DNA from: Mactra quadrangularis
Lineage: Eukaryota; Mollusca; Bivalvia; Venerida; Mactridae
Direction of reading: 5' to 3'
Assembly (NCBI GenBank): GCA_025267735.1
Contig: CM046304.1
Span: 29,081,381 to 29,145,380 of the forward strand
Length of the DNA stretch: 64,000 nucleotides
Made by a program: the position numbers and the translations under genes. This document shows, piece after piece, positions 48,584 through 61,100 of this stretch. The notes under the pieces are model-generated. The model ran no database searches, was not told the origin of the DNA, and worked only from the letters and a program-made list of their open reading frames with translations. Numbering within the stretch: position 1 is the first letter of the stretch; each line of letters starts with the position of its first letter.

Positions 48584-48991
48584 TTAAACTTTTAACCTAG
48601 TTTTTACCCTCCTTTGCATCGCTCAAAAGTTTCACTCGTTCACTTTCTTTTCACTAAGCTGCGAGGGGAGCGTACCTAGTTTTCAGGTCATAGGCTCACC
48701 AGTTGCTGACATTAGTTAGGAATATCAAAATTCATGGTTTGGTCCTGCTCTGATATGGAAACCATGACTCATGGATTCAAAGTCAGACACAAAAGACGTA
48801 GCTATCCGAATGTTGAAAAGATTTAATGTTTTTCGAAACTTTTAAAGCTGTATTGAATGACAATATTTTGAAATTATAGATTTTAATAAACAATTTAGGG
48901 ATAATTTACTAAAACAAGATGTTTTAATCTTATTCATTATATGTAATACTAAAGAACACATCACATGACGATATCATTTAAAACGCCTATA
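48584..48991. other. Non-coding stretch
   Basis: Nothing recognised. ACCTAGTTTT is directly repeated near 48596 and 48676. Confidence 0.4.
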
Positions 48992-49160
48992 GGGAAGTGA
49001 GTCGGTCAGCTCCTGTATGCCTAACTTGGTACAGAACAGTTCATTGAGAGTCACCTTAAGTGACTTGGTCCCGCAGATCAAGCGTATCATCGCTCTGTCA
49101 TTTCCGCGGAGTTTATGTAAGTCAGCGTCACGATTGTTGCCAAAAATTCACTGCCACGCA
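48992..49160 (-). pseudogene. LINE reverse-transcriptase C-terminal fossil
   Basis: The minus strand reads DLHKLRGNDRAMIRLICGTK and later LNELFCTKLGIQELTDSLP. This matches the LRxNDRAMIRWIC...K.....V...EL...L.I..L block found near the C-terminus of non-LTR reverse transcriptases. It is not preceded by intact RT motifs, and a stop occurs upstream. The 398-bp element copy 2 is inserted directly next to it, upstream on the minus strand. Confidence 0.7.
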
Positions 49161-49164
49161 GTAA

Positions 49165-49580
49165 TACTCTCCCCAGTCTCCGTAAACAGATATCCTGTAG
49201 AGCGTTGTCGTACAAGATCTCTTCTTTCTCAATGGAGGGTCACGTCAAGATGACCTTTATGTCGACTAATCAATGCGTAGCTTTCATCTAGACAAAACAC
49301 TATTAATAACATTTTGATATCGTATTTTCTATTTTTAGACCAAGGTTTGCAAACTAATTTAACAGCGGTATTATTCACAGTCTGCGATTGGACGGCTCAT
49401 TTTAAATTGCGTGACGTAGACGATTTAAACAAGTTATGTAACATAACTATTTCGTCATTAATATTATGATGAGAAAAAGGTCACCGGAACGTGACCCTCG
49501 TTTAAAAAAGGCCAGATCAAAATTAGCGAGTAGGCGAGCGGAAAATTTTAGATCGGGTTTTAATCAGATTGTACTCTCCC
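49165..49580 (+). mobile_element. 398-bp element, copy 2, with 9-bp TSD
   Basis: It spans 49174-49571, exactly 398 bp, between perfect duplications TACTCTCCC (49165-49173, 49572-49580). The ends are CAGTCTCCGTAAACAGAT and TTTTAATCAGATTG. It is more diverged from copies 1 and 3 than they are from each other. Confidence 0.88.
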
Positions 49581-51649
49581 CAACACTAGAAACTGTAAAG
49601 TTTTTGTGGATAAATGTATGTCCTGTTCTGTTTTGATCTGATATCACGATTCGAAGGAGCTTCTAGAAGTTTCCCAAGCAGCTTTAAAGTAAGCGGGAAA
49701 AGACACATGTTTTATTAAGATTGATATAGTTCTGTTTTTATTTAGCGCCATTTTGCTTCATTACAAAGATGAAGAAAGAACGGACCAAAAACATGCGGAT
49801 AAGAAGTTCGCTGTTATGATTAATTAAAAAGAGGAAAAATAGTACCATACTGACATAATCATTTAAAAAGGACAAGTTTTGACGTTTTTAATTAATTTTC
49901 ATCAAGGCGTTAAACGTTGCTATGGTATTTTTAAACGTTATTCACGTAACTAGTACATGTTTTACGTTGGCTTAAATCTGGACCATATGATACATATAGA
50001 CGTCTAGTGTACGTTTTTGTGAAAACTATAACTTTGTTGGTGGTGATGATTCACAGTGTTACCCTCTAAGCTCTAGGTGACCAATTTAACTACATAAATA
50101 TTTACATGTATAATATCATAGTTCAACAATGAGACATTGAAATGATCATGTTTTAAAAGCTGAACAGGACATTTGTCTATGCTAGGCCACCGGTGGCGCT
50201 TTAAAAAAACTTACGATACAATTAATCGTAAGTCAAAAGCGGGAATATGTATGATATGGTAATTTCTTTGTCCTATGAATTCCAAATATCATATAAGCAG
50301 TAGAAAATTGCATACCCTCTGAACATGTCATAACTATTAGTATCTTATATTAAAACTGTAAACTTACGAAAGCGGCTTACAGCAATCTATTTTGTAAGAA
50401 ATTATGTGAATAAACCAACTGATAGGAAACCGATTCAGGGATATTCATAAATTAAATGACGAATCGGAGGAACCTGAAATTGTAGAAGATTTAATCCACT
50501 AACCCGAGCTGGCTAAAATGACCTGAGCACCTGGCTATGTCTTTATATCTCTCATTCTTTGCAGGTCTTCAACTAGCTTTTCGTCAAAAACTTTAGTCGG
50601 TCACTATTTTTCATGTTTTTTTAGTCAAAATTTATAAATTCGTCCCGAATAAACACATGTGATATCATTATGCTCCCGTGTGACCATGTGACCACGTCGC
50701 TGACTTGTTTGTCTATCTTTATTATTAGTTTTAAATTCAACTGGTTTGAAGCGAATGAAAACAAGAACCAAAATATTTTAGAGTAAATGGCCATCGAAAG
50801 TTTCGAAAATTAAACAGAATATACACAAATGTACTTGGAATTGATAAATTAATTTCAAAATAAGAAGTGTTAAAATAATATACACTGTAATTTGGTTATT
50901 AGTACGCCATTCACTTATTACTTGTACGTTGCTATATTACTTAAATTGTGTGTCGACTACAAAACAACAGTATATTGAGAACACTTTAAGTTTTAACTTG
51001 GCAACATAAAGTGTTATTGTTTTATTATTTAATAATGCATGAATTCATTGTACTCATAAAATGCACCTAAACACATAAGTTTAATATCGCATAGCGTTCA
51101 AAAATGAGAAATATCTTCTTTTTTATCATAATTTCAAACTGTGACACTTTTGTTTTAAGTGAAAATGATTTGCTTTACAAGTTTCCTGTACGGTAGACAT
51201 ATAACAACGGAATGTACTAAACCTTTCAGACTTGGCAACCCAAATTTATGACAGGTTCCATAAAAGGAAGCCATTGTTTATTATGAACGATAAAGACAAT
51301 ACTAAAAACTGGGTTAAACTATTATAGAAATATGTACCACCGGAAATGGGCCAATAAATGCATGCTTGGAAAGGTATTATGACCAAATATGGTAAAATAG
51401 TTTCATTATATAACTATGATTACACCAGTGAAATATGTGCCCGTTTTGTGGTTGTGTATCCTTGAATATATATAAAGTGATTCTATTTTTGATGAAATTC
51501 CTGAAATTATGTAATTTTGTCGTATAGGTAATAAATCTTACATAGTTTGTCTGTCAAGCTATGCTTTCATGATAATAATTTTCCTAACAAAAATAAAACA
51601 CTTCTGTTCTATAAGCTTTGTGTTGAAATTCCCTCACGCCAGTCTATGT
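49581..51649. other. Non-coding stretch
   Basis: No exon or repeat is supported. Confidence 0.4.
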
Positions 51650-51830
51650 TGTTGTTTATTTACTGGAGTTAACGCCGTATCAACACAATTTAGGTCATTT
51701 CACGGCGTCCACCGCACCTTACCTAGCTTTCCTGGACCATTGGCTATAACCAGTACTCACCTACCCTTCACAAGGCCGGAAACTTCTCCATAGTATCTAA
51801 TCAATGGAGGAAAATCGACATTATTGTCAA
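51650..51830 (-). mobile_element. 5'-truncated SINE family A
   Basis: The reverse complement contains TTGACAATAATGTCGATTTT, CCGGCCTTGTGAAGGGTAGG and CGTGAAATGACCTAAATTGT, matching the body of the 8140 copy. The tRNA head is absent. The 74-codon frame overlapping it is not a gene. Confidence 0.85.
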
Positions 51831-52325
51831 ATATCTATATTGTTGATTATCGTTTTTAAAAAGTCAAAATTGTTACGAAACATTATAGTTTTACATTCAA
51901 AAAGCCATATTTATAAATGTGATTTGATTTATAAAGTCACGTGTCATTGCTTAATTTTTCAATATACTTTTAAATGAGATTTTGTCTCTTCGCCTCTCAG
52001 AATACGATCAAAGACTTACTATGTATACGTATGATTGCCACCTGGTTCTCAAGCAGAACAGAACAGAACAGAACAAAACATAATAAACTTAAATCATAAA
52101 ACATGTTGTATGAGTAATCAGTCTAGCATTCACGTTTCAGTCGCCAAAAGACTTACTTTTCTGACCAATGATACTTCTGTCGAAATGACCAGTCAACATT
52201 ACACATGAACAACGATCATACTGACAGGTGGTTAGCCAAACTGACCATCTTGTCCAATGGTCATTTTGTCACCAAATGACCAGAGACCCTTCAGTCTGAT
52301 CCTTCTAACAAACAAAAAGGGATCT
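51831..52325. repeat. (AGAAC)n tract and TGACCA-rich segment
   Basis: An (AGAAC)n tract lies at 52053-52078. The segment 52150-52285 repeats TGACCA/TGGTCA motifs about every 20-40 bases, including a hairpin TGGTCATTT...AAATGACCA. No gene is supported. Confidence 0.5.
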
Positions 52326-52433
52326 CATTAATCTATAGCCGTCATCGGAAATCGCGATATTGATGTATCACCGATACTTGCCTTTCGATATATCGATACA
52401 AAATTTTCGATCAATGACAGCCCTACATTAATT
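52326..52433. mobile_element. 92-bp hAT micro-element
   Basis: The element spans 52334-52425. The left end TATAGCCGTCATCGGAAATC and the right end, reverse-complemented, TAGGGCTGTCATTGATCG share the hAT TAxxGCxGTCAT form. The octamers CATTAATC (52326-52333) and CATTAATT (52426-52433) are the 8-bp target duplication with one change. GATATATCGATAC-type repeats fill the interior. Confidence 0.75.
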
Positions 52434-52487
52434 AGAGGTAAGGCAAATTAGTTTTTCGTTCTTCGTGATAGATAATTAGGAGCAGAG

Positions 52488-52630
52488 GTCCAGTGGTTAG
52501 ACACTCGCTTGGGGATCGAGAGGTCCTTGGTTCAACCCGACTAGGTACACTTTAAATGCACATACGAAAGGAATAAATCCACAATTGTGCCACTCCACCT
52601 GGGTGTAAATGGGTACAATAAAGTGTCACC
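52488..52630 (+). mobile_element. tRNA-derived SINE, family C
   Basis: GTCCAGTGGTTAGACACTCG (A-box region) and CTTGGTTCAACCC (B box) form the tRNA-like head. CACCTGGGTGTAAATGGGTA follows in the body. No clear target duplication. Confidence 0.65.
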
Positions 52631-53954
52631 TGATTGAAAATGATTTCAAGAATCACGGTGATGTCGAACAAAATTGTATCATCGGCTGTACGTGTATATC
52701 TACGCAGACTTTAAACCGCTCTTTAACTATTTTTCTAACTTTCTCTATAGACCCAAATTGTTTTTCAATTTTTAATCGTTACTCAAGCAAGCAACAATGG
52801 GTCTCTGATAAAATAATTTAAAATGATTGTAATAAAAATTGAACAAGACGCCGTAGTCACTACCATATGATTTTTCTCAGAATGAAAAACAACACTCATT
52901 GATAGAGATAATACATATATTGTTTTAAAATGTAACAATCCATTTAATTAATAATATTCAAAAATTTAATTTCCAAAGTAATTGAAATAGTAGTGACATT
53001 TATGATGGTGTCGACATGACCTTTGATTAGACAGGCAATCCATCTAGGTAAGTGTGATGTTTGACAACATTATTATCCCATTTTGTATTTGAAACGACAC
53101 ATATGGTTTAATTTTTATTTGAGTTCATTGAACGGAGGGGGTAAATGGCTTCTTGCAAAAATATTTTGTCATTTTTTGATAAGTTGAAATTAAATTGCCA
53201 TTGTCTACAAAGATTGGACTGAAGGGAGTAAATGCCGCTTATTAAATGGTAAACTAAATGGTAAATGCAATTGCTTCCAGATTCGGTTGTTTTGGATATT
53301 TTGAATTTAATTGTCAGACTCTGAAAATGATTTCTAATAGCAAACTGACCTAAATGTTTTGGGAGATATCTAAATTAATCGCTTTAGGTGGAAATCTCAC
53401 TAAAATTATCTATTCGACTACTAACTGTGTAGGTTTGCTTTACATAGAATTGTATATCACTTAAGTTGTCTTGTTCAACGCACTGCTTTATTGCTTCAAA
53501 GAAATTTTTATACATTTTCAAAAGTTTTGAAATGTGAACAGTTTTGTTGAAATTCATAAACGAAAAGCTTTAAGTCATTCGTGGATATAGTATCTGTAGT
53601 GATTGGTCACAAACATTGTGATTTACGTGGTTTCATTTTCATGATATTTTATTTTCAATAATAAGTTAAGGCTGTTGCAGCATATATCAATACTATGCAT
53701 GAAACTATGTTATTTCAACAATGCAAATTCCATTATTATAATATGGACTACATATAGCTCGCGAAATTAAAAAAATAAAATCAAACAATAAACTATTCAA
53801 TAATAAAGTCAATAAACTCATACACCGTATTCAAATGACTTTCAAGGAAAACAAATTAATATTCATGATATTGACGTAATCTATAATCATGATATTGTCA
53901 GATTGTCACAAATTTTGTTTGTACCAAGACACGTGACTTATTATGATATATTTA
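52631..53954. other. Non-coding stretch
   Basis: Nothing recognised. Confidence 0.4.
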
Positions 53955-54476
53955 TTAAAGCCACTATATGAAGATATTTTCATTAACAGTAGACTTGAAA
54001 ACTGTTTTACAACCATGAAGTTATCAAAATATAGCATGCATTAAAGACACAATAAACTGTTCAAACCATTATGTTTTCTTAATTTGAGTCTGACTAAGTG
54101 TCCAATTCTTAAAAAAGTTGGGTACTTTTCTAAGAGCACACTATATTCATTTATACGCTGATGTTTAATATACCTGATCTAAAATAGTTTATAAGCTTAA
54201 TTATGTAATTCGGAGTAAGTTTTTTCTCTAATAAGACTTCATCTTTGAAATACTCTGATCAAAACTATTGTTTAAAGTATTGAAAACCAAATTCTTCTTT
54301 CGGTTTTGATATACATGTACTTTCACTTTGAGATAAATAAATAACATGAACATATCTAAGCAATATTTGCATATATTTAAAAAAATCTTGTTCATTAGAG
54401 GTGATTGAAATATATTAATGTCTATTTTCTTTGCAGTCAAAAAAAACCAGACTTACTTTTGATATAGGGGCTTTAA
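53955..54476. mobile_element. TTAA-type MITE, copy with both ends
   Basis: The element spans 53959-54472 between TTAA at 53955-53958 and 54473-54476. Terminal repeats are AGCCACTATATGAAGA and, reverse-complemented, AGCCCCTATATCAAAA. It is non-coding; the 70-codon minus frame inside is incidental. The diverged partner lies at 40710. Confidence 0.7.
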
Positions 54477-56081
54477 TTCTGGTTATGAAGTATTAGCAAT
54501 TAAACTTAAAACATGAATATGACGTCATGGCAAAAATAGAGTCATAATCTTATTAGTAAACTCAATATTCATTGGTTATTGAAAAAAAAGGCAGATCACG
54601 TTCACATGTTTTCAAACTATAAATAGTTCCTGAGGTGTTATCGTATAAAAAAATACTGTCTGTCACTAAAATTCTATAATTATCCAGGACAACGTAAATT
54701 ACAATGGTTGGTATATCACGCATCAAGTGATTGATTTGTTTATTTTAACTAGAAACTAATTTTAAATTTGGCCAATGTTTTAGCCATACACGTATCACCA
54801 TATCACGCATGTGCCTGCTCCCAATATCCCCGATTTTTTTGTTAATGATGAGCGCTGCTTCCCTTCAAATTACAGCACATTTCTTCTCTTGAACCTCTGC
54901 TGGTATATTTTGATGGTAATATTTTTATGCCATCGATTATATTCCTGCATATATTCATGTAACATGGTTATGTTTAAAAGAAAAAAAAAACACTATTATG
55001 AACACTGTGTTTTATTAAATGTACAATTATTATATTGGCACATATGATGTATTTACGAATGTACTGCCCTCCAAACGTTCCTTCACGTATTCACAGTTTA
55101 CATTGTACTGCATGGAGTTTCAAAAATTATAAAAGCAGTTTATTGTTAAATGATTTTAATATTTGCTTTTTGAAATCGGTACACTTTTTCTTTTGGATAT
55201 GAAATTACAAAAATATCTCAAACTTGATATTGGCTCATTGAGGTACATTGACCACAGTTTTGGAGGCTGATAGATAAATTTTGCTGTAACTCAAAAAATT
55301 AAATGTACAAATTGAAATCTAGTTCCTATGTTTGAATAAAGAATGAACTAAAATGATTGAATAATTCTTTAAAATTGATCTTCGAATTTGTAGGAATTCA
55401 ATAAATTTTAATGTGAAGGAATTTATGGAGTGCAGTGTAGAGTGCCCTCCAAGAGTTTGACAAAGCAAAATTTTAAAATTCCGACCATAAGCACTTCAAT
55501 TACCATGATTGATGCTTAACAATATACGATGGTTGTATAAATCATACGTTAATAAACTGATTAAATACGATTCTGGATTCAGTTAGATTATCCTTCGTTC
55601 CCTTTTGTAGGTAAAATATTGTTTGTCCTATCATAAGGATCTCGGACAAGGATTTTTTGAGGGCCTTGTATCTATATTAGCAATACAAATCGTATTTACA
55701 GATCTTTATAAATACAATATCTTTCATTGGTCGCATTATTTTAAATTATCAACATAACAAGCAATCATATATCTAGGAAATAAATGTAATGTTCCAGAGT
55801 AGAATACTGTCCATCGTATACTTTTTCTTTTCACTTATACAATGGCTGTATGTTTGTTGTGTGTTGGAACAATCGACTAAAGTTTCAGGCTTGAAGCACG
55901 AAGACTATCCATGGTTGTGTAATTGACAGTGTACCATGTAAGATTATTGTTTCTATTTCTCCATATGATCCTAGCTCAAAGATTCATTAAAAACACAAAA
56001 AACACCAATCTATTTTGTGACACACGCATGCATAGTACTACGGCGCATCATTGAAACTTCCGTGACATAAGGAAAGTATAC
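54477..56081. other. Non-coding stretch
   Basis: No gene is supported; the 78-codon plus frame at 54811-55047 has no motif. Confidence 0.4.
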
Positions 56082-56104
56082 AGAACAGAATAGAACAGAA
56101 CATA
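56082..56104. repeat. (AGAAC)n tract
   Basis: Four to five AGAAC/AGAAT units followed by ATACCATAGATAAATTAAAG. It resembles the tract at 52053. Confidence 0.7.
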
Positions 56105-58128
56105 CCATAGATAAATTAAAGATAAAATACAGAAAAGAATTGACATATTAAAGTAGAATTTATATTATGACAATTTACACCCATTAATGTATTTGAAAAT
56201 CATACAAAATGGTTACAAAACATGTTTTTCTTTAATGTTTAACATACATTACTTTATTAATTGGGTTTTTAAAACAACATTAACATTAAACGTTTTAATT
56301 AAACTGAATAATTTTCTCCCTCTGGTATTAAAAAACTGAATAGTTATTATTTCGTCCATACAAAATGATAGTTATTTTTATCTTAAGTACTGTGCGTAAA
56401 AATAGACCCGACCAGACCTTTATGCAAGAATATTTATTACATTGAATACGAATGTGGTATTAATGTTCGATTACACCGTGGCCGTAGGGATTATATGTTG
56501 AAATTTAACAAATAAACATACTTCTTTAATTTTACAATCGCTGCCGAAGTGTAGAATGGGCGTGGTTCTGATTTTCGTCGGGATATGTGTAGATAATTAT
56601 TAGATGCAAATGTGAAAGGTTAGGTCGGGGTCAATATTTACGCACTATATCACTTACAATGGTAGAACCCTCCGCAAAATATCAGAAACGCATTTATTAC
56701 AACCTTAGCAATACTTGCATAAAACAAACACAGTGATGAAACAACAGTGTCATAGATAGGTACATAGAAAGGCACCAATGGAAATGTTATAGAGGGGGCG
56801 CGCACAAGCTTGAATAACCATGATAGCTTTAATTGTATCGCCCGATGAAGGCCTTGTTGTAGCCATGACATTATTAGAATGCATGGATGTATGATAAATA
56901 CATGTTTATAGATATACGATGATCAAGTACTGTCAGCACTAAGTCTGTTTGTTGACACAATAAGTTGCAACAATGGCTGTGTCCAGTCTTATAATTTTGT
57001 ACTCAATCTCTGAAAAATAGAAAAAAACATCAACAGCATATCAAAGTTTGATTAAAGATTGCAAAGTCTATAAAAATATGCATGATTGGTTTATCACTAT
57101 CAACTGTGTCACTTTAATCGCAAAATTTTGTTTTACATACATCTTGCATGCAGAGGTCATGCCTTTCTCAAACATGGATATCTATAAATTGCAACTACAT
57201 TCTTTCTTTTTAAAATTACATCACAATATATCATGAGAAAGGCATAAAACCGAAACGTAATTAAACGGAGAAAAAATACAGAGTGTAGAAGTTTTTTGTT
57301 CAACTGGATGCTTTACTTGGTTAAATAATAAATATATGTCCCCAGCATGTGTGTTATTCGTGCGCTGCATTATCAATAAGTGTCGATGCGCATTAAAACA
57401 ACTTGAAATAAATAGATAATTGTAACTCTTAAAAAGTAACTTTCCGGAATCTATCGGAATTTATTTGGAGACTTCCGGGATAATGTTCAGTAATTGGTTA
57501 ACTAATATGTTGATTGGTTTATCAATGACAAACTTTATAGTAACAGTAGACATTTATGTCTAAATCTCCTATGTCAAGTCAACCTATAAATAAACACCAT
57601 TATTTATACTAACCACAGGCATACCGCACGGGATTTTCCTAAATAAGTTTCAACATAAATCAGGACACATATTAATTTTGTGTCCATTAATCTATGTGGA
57701 TGACCATTATTTAGTCGTTGTTATTTGTTAAACATTAATTATTTTTCATAATATTGCTACATCACTAAACACCGCTTTATGAATAATGGGCATCTAAAGC
57801 CAGACATGATAGCTTCCTGGACTACGTTTATGCCAGCATTTATTCATCTTGCCACAAATATCAACACTATTGCGGATTTTTAAGGAGGGGTACATTCCAT
57901 ATAAATATTCATTGCAAAGTATTGAATAAAGGCCTCTAGTTAAAAAAATGAACCAAGGTCAATAAACGATCCTTTCAAACTTTAGTTTAAATAAAGCCAA
58001 CTTCAGAGAGACATTCATGCTATTGCCTCGAAAGTCCCAACCTATAAGTACGAGAATTCAAATGCCTGACATCATCAAACAAAAGTCCCGCTTTCCATTC
58101 ATTTACACTTGTAATGTGATTTGCTTAC
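56105..58128. other. Non-coding stretch downstream of the coiled-coil gene exons
   Basis: Further exons of the minus-strand gene are expected here or beyond, since its last seen exon ends at a donor, but none is convincing. A minus-strand segment at 56871-56650 is open in two frames, with a start in the frame MATTRPSSGDTIKAIM, and is left uncalled. Confidence 0.35.
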
Positions 58129-61100
58129 CCTGGCAAGTTCTTCAGCATTGTTGTTAGGTGCAGTCTGTTCTTGTTTAGACTGTTCAGATTTTACTTCCAG
58201 CTCTCCATCGACTGTAAACATTTTATTTACTTGACCTTCAAGTGAGGAACACTCGTCGTCATCATCTTTTCCGATTGTCCATTTGACTCCACTTCCGCTT
58301 CCGGTTGAATCTAATCTACTGACGACTTTTTCTGTCGCGGAATCGTTTTCGTCATCAGACTCAATGTGTGGTTTGCCTTCTGAGCCTAAAGCACTGACCA
58401 GAGCTACGGCAGCGAGACTGCTGAAACTTTGAAACAAACTACTTCTTCGTCTTCTTCCTGTTGATATAAACGTTTTATTATATATTATTTATTTCTTAGA
58501 AAGTAAATAATCAGTATAGACGCATTAACTTCATGAATGTTGCGTTTATCTCATATCATTGTATCATTGGTTCGCTTGGAGTTTTCGCTTGCTGATACTT
58601 TTTTACACACAAAAAACGAAACTAATTGCGTTGAATTTAAATGAGAACCTACAAATTCGGAAAACCTCGAAGATCTCACGCAATTGTACCTCAGACATAA
58701 TCACAGAAAGGAAAGTAGTTATAATATCAGGTCAATCAGACGAACCATACTTACACATGTATAGTTGTTCTGCTTTCAAATTCAAGTATAAAAATTACAA
58801 GTATTAGCATTTCCAAAAATGCTTGAAATCGTTGTTTAGCCGTGTATTCACAGCGTATCCAAAGTTCCAAACCGTTCCAAGTATATTTATAGAAGACATG
58901 TATAAGCGTGCCCTGGTAATATGTAAAACCATTGAGTCTATTTTTAGAATTCCAGGAATAAGCGCGCTCTGGTAACGATATGTTAAACAAATAGGGACTA
59001 TGAATCAGTAGGGCGTTCCCAATCTTGGACGTTAAGCTAACAGCGATGTTTATGAGAGGCGCGACTTAAACCTGTCTCAGTGGATACCGGTTACGCCTCT
59101 CGGCTGATTGGATACCGATAATCTTCTCCCGTATAAATAGATTCGCCCGTTAGAAGGGAAGATAGGTTTGCATTTTTTCAACAAATGGGAGTTTTTTAAA
59201 GAAAAACACATTTTATAATTAGCTGTGCATATTTTCTGGTGCTATTTTTCAACTTTCTTGAAACTGGTAATAGTTCATACATTAATAATGATATTTTCTT
59301 GTATTACAAACATGTAACCGTATAATACACGCCGTGGACGATTCCATACACACACCCCTATTTTGACTGTATGACGTCAATTTTTTCATCACGTGACCTC
59401 AAATGCATTGTTCTGATTGGCTTACAGCAACCGGTGTCGACACAAAAATGCTCAAATCTTGATAATTGTTAATATCGTTGCCCCTCGGCAACGATAATAA
59501 ATTCTTTCATCAGAAATTTTCTTTTTTACTCCAAAGTCTTCATTATTATATATGAAAACTTGTAGAACGTAGGAATTAAACATGCCAATGATTATCTAGT
59601 GATCCCCAGCCCAACGTGTCAGTACATGAATCCATGTTTCCAGTACATAGTTAATTATGTTTCAGTTTTTTATGAAGGGAATGTTTTCCTGTGGATAGGT
59701 GAGTACTGTGAATGACTTTTACCTAGTTGATCACGCAACTTTACATGAAAATCAATCTTGAAGGCCTTTGGAAAGATTATGATAAATGCAAACAATTTTA
59801 AATAATCGTTTTAGATACAAACGTCTCATTACCTTGAGGACAACAAGCCTGTATAGCTGACTCATCAGCACCTTGTTTTCTACATAACCCCTGTAGTTGT
59901 TTAACTTCAAGCTGTAATATTAATACAATAGAAAATAGAATAATACCGTCTTAAGACAAAAGTCAGCATACGTCTTTGATATACGTTTAGACCACTGGCA
60001 CTAGAGTCCTCACATTCTTTAAAAATGCACGCACATCTAATATTTTGTCAACAAACACAATTAAAAATCGCTCCCGTATTCATTATCGTGAACGAGTTAT
60101 GACTAGATCTATACAATCATTATAATATTCACGTTTATTATATATGAATGTACAGAGAACTATATATATAGGGACGTACGCATCATAATCATAAAATATG
60201 GACTCTGGTGCCAGTGGTTTAGACTAGTGTATGTCATTGTACACATAGTCGGTCAAAGGGAGATAATCCACCAGCAATAGCATGTTACAATGTACTGGTA
60301 GGCAATGCCGTGATCATCTGTGTGTATTAAATAACCGAAATATATTTTTACAATAGCATTGCTGTTGTCATTGGAAGGACTAATGAAGTAGTAAACACTT
60401 TAAAAATATATGTCTTATAATCTGTCAGATAGCAATCTCCGTAAATAGATATCCTGTAGAGCGTTGTCGTACAGTATCTCTACTGTTTCCGTGGAAGGTC
60501 ACGTCGAGATGAACTTTGTCTCGACCAATCAATGCGTAGCTTTCATCTAGACGAAAACACTAATAATCACATTTTGATTTCGTAATTTCTATTTTTAGAC
60601 CAAGGTTTGCATGCTAATTTAACAGCGGTATCATTCACAGTCTGCGATTGGGCGGCTCATTTCAAATTGCGTGACGTAGACGATGTAAACAAGTAACGTA
60701 TCATAACAATTTCGTCATGAATATTATGATGAGAAAAGGTCACCTGAACGTGACCTTCGTTTGAAAAAATCCAGGTTATACCCTTCCATGAAAATTTGAC
60801 AATAATGTCGATTTTCCTCCATTGATTAGATAATATGGAGAAGTTTCCGGCCTTGTGGAAGGGTAGGTGAGTACTGGTTATAGACAATGGTCCAGGAAAG
60901 CTAGGTTAGGTGCGCTGGATGCCGTGAAATGACCTCAATTGTGTTGATACGGCGTTTACTCCAATGAATAAATAAATGAAAAAGGCCAGATCTAAATTAG
61001 CGAGTAGGCGAGCGGAAAATTTTAGATCGGTATTTAATCAGATTGGTCAGATAGAGACTTATACATATCAGAGTAATAAATGAAAACACTTTGTAATACA

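Noticed and set aside
56650..56871. Minus-strand 73-codon ORF and an overlapping MATTRPSSGDT frame
   Set aside because: Two competing frames, no confirmed splice partner in phase with the coiled-coil gene; left uncalled.
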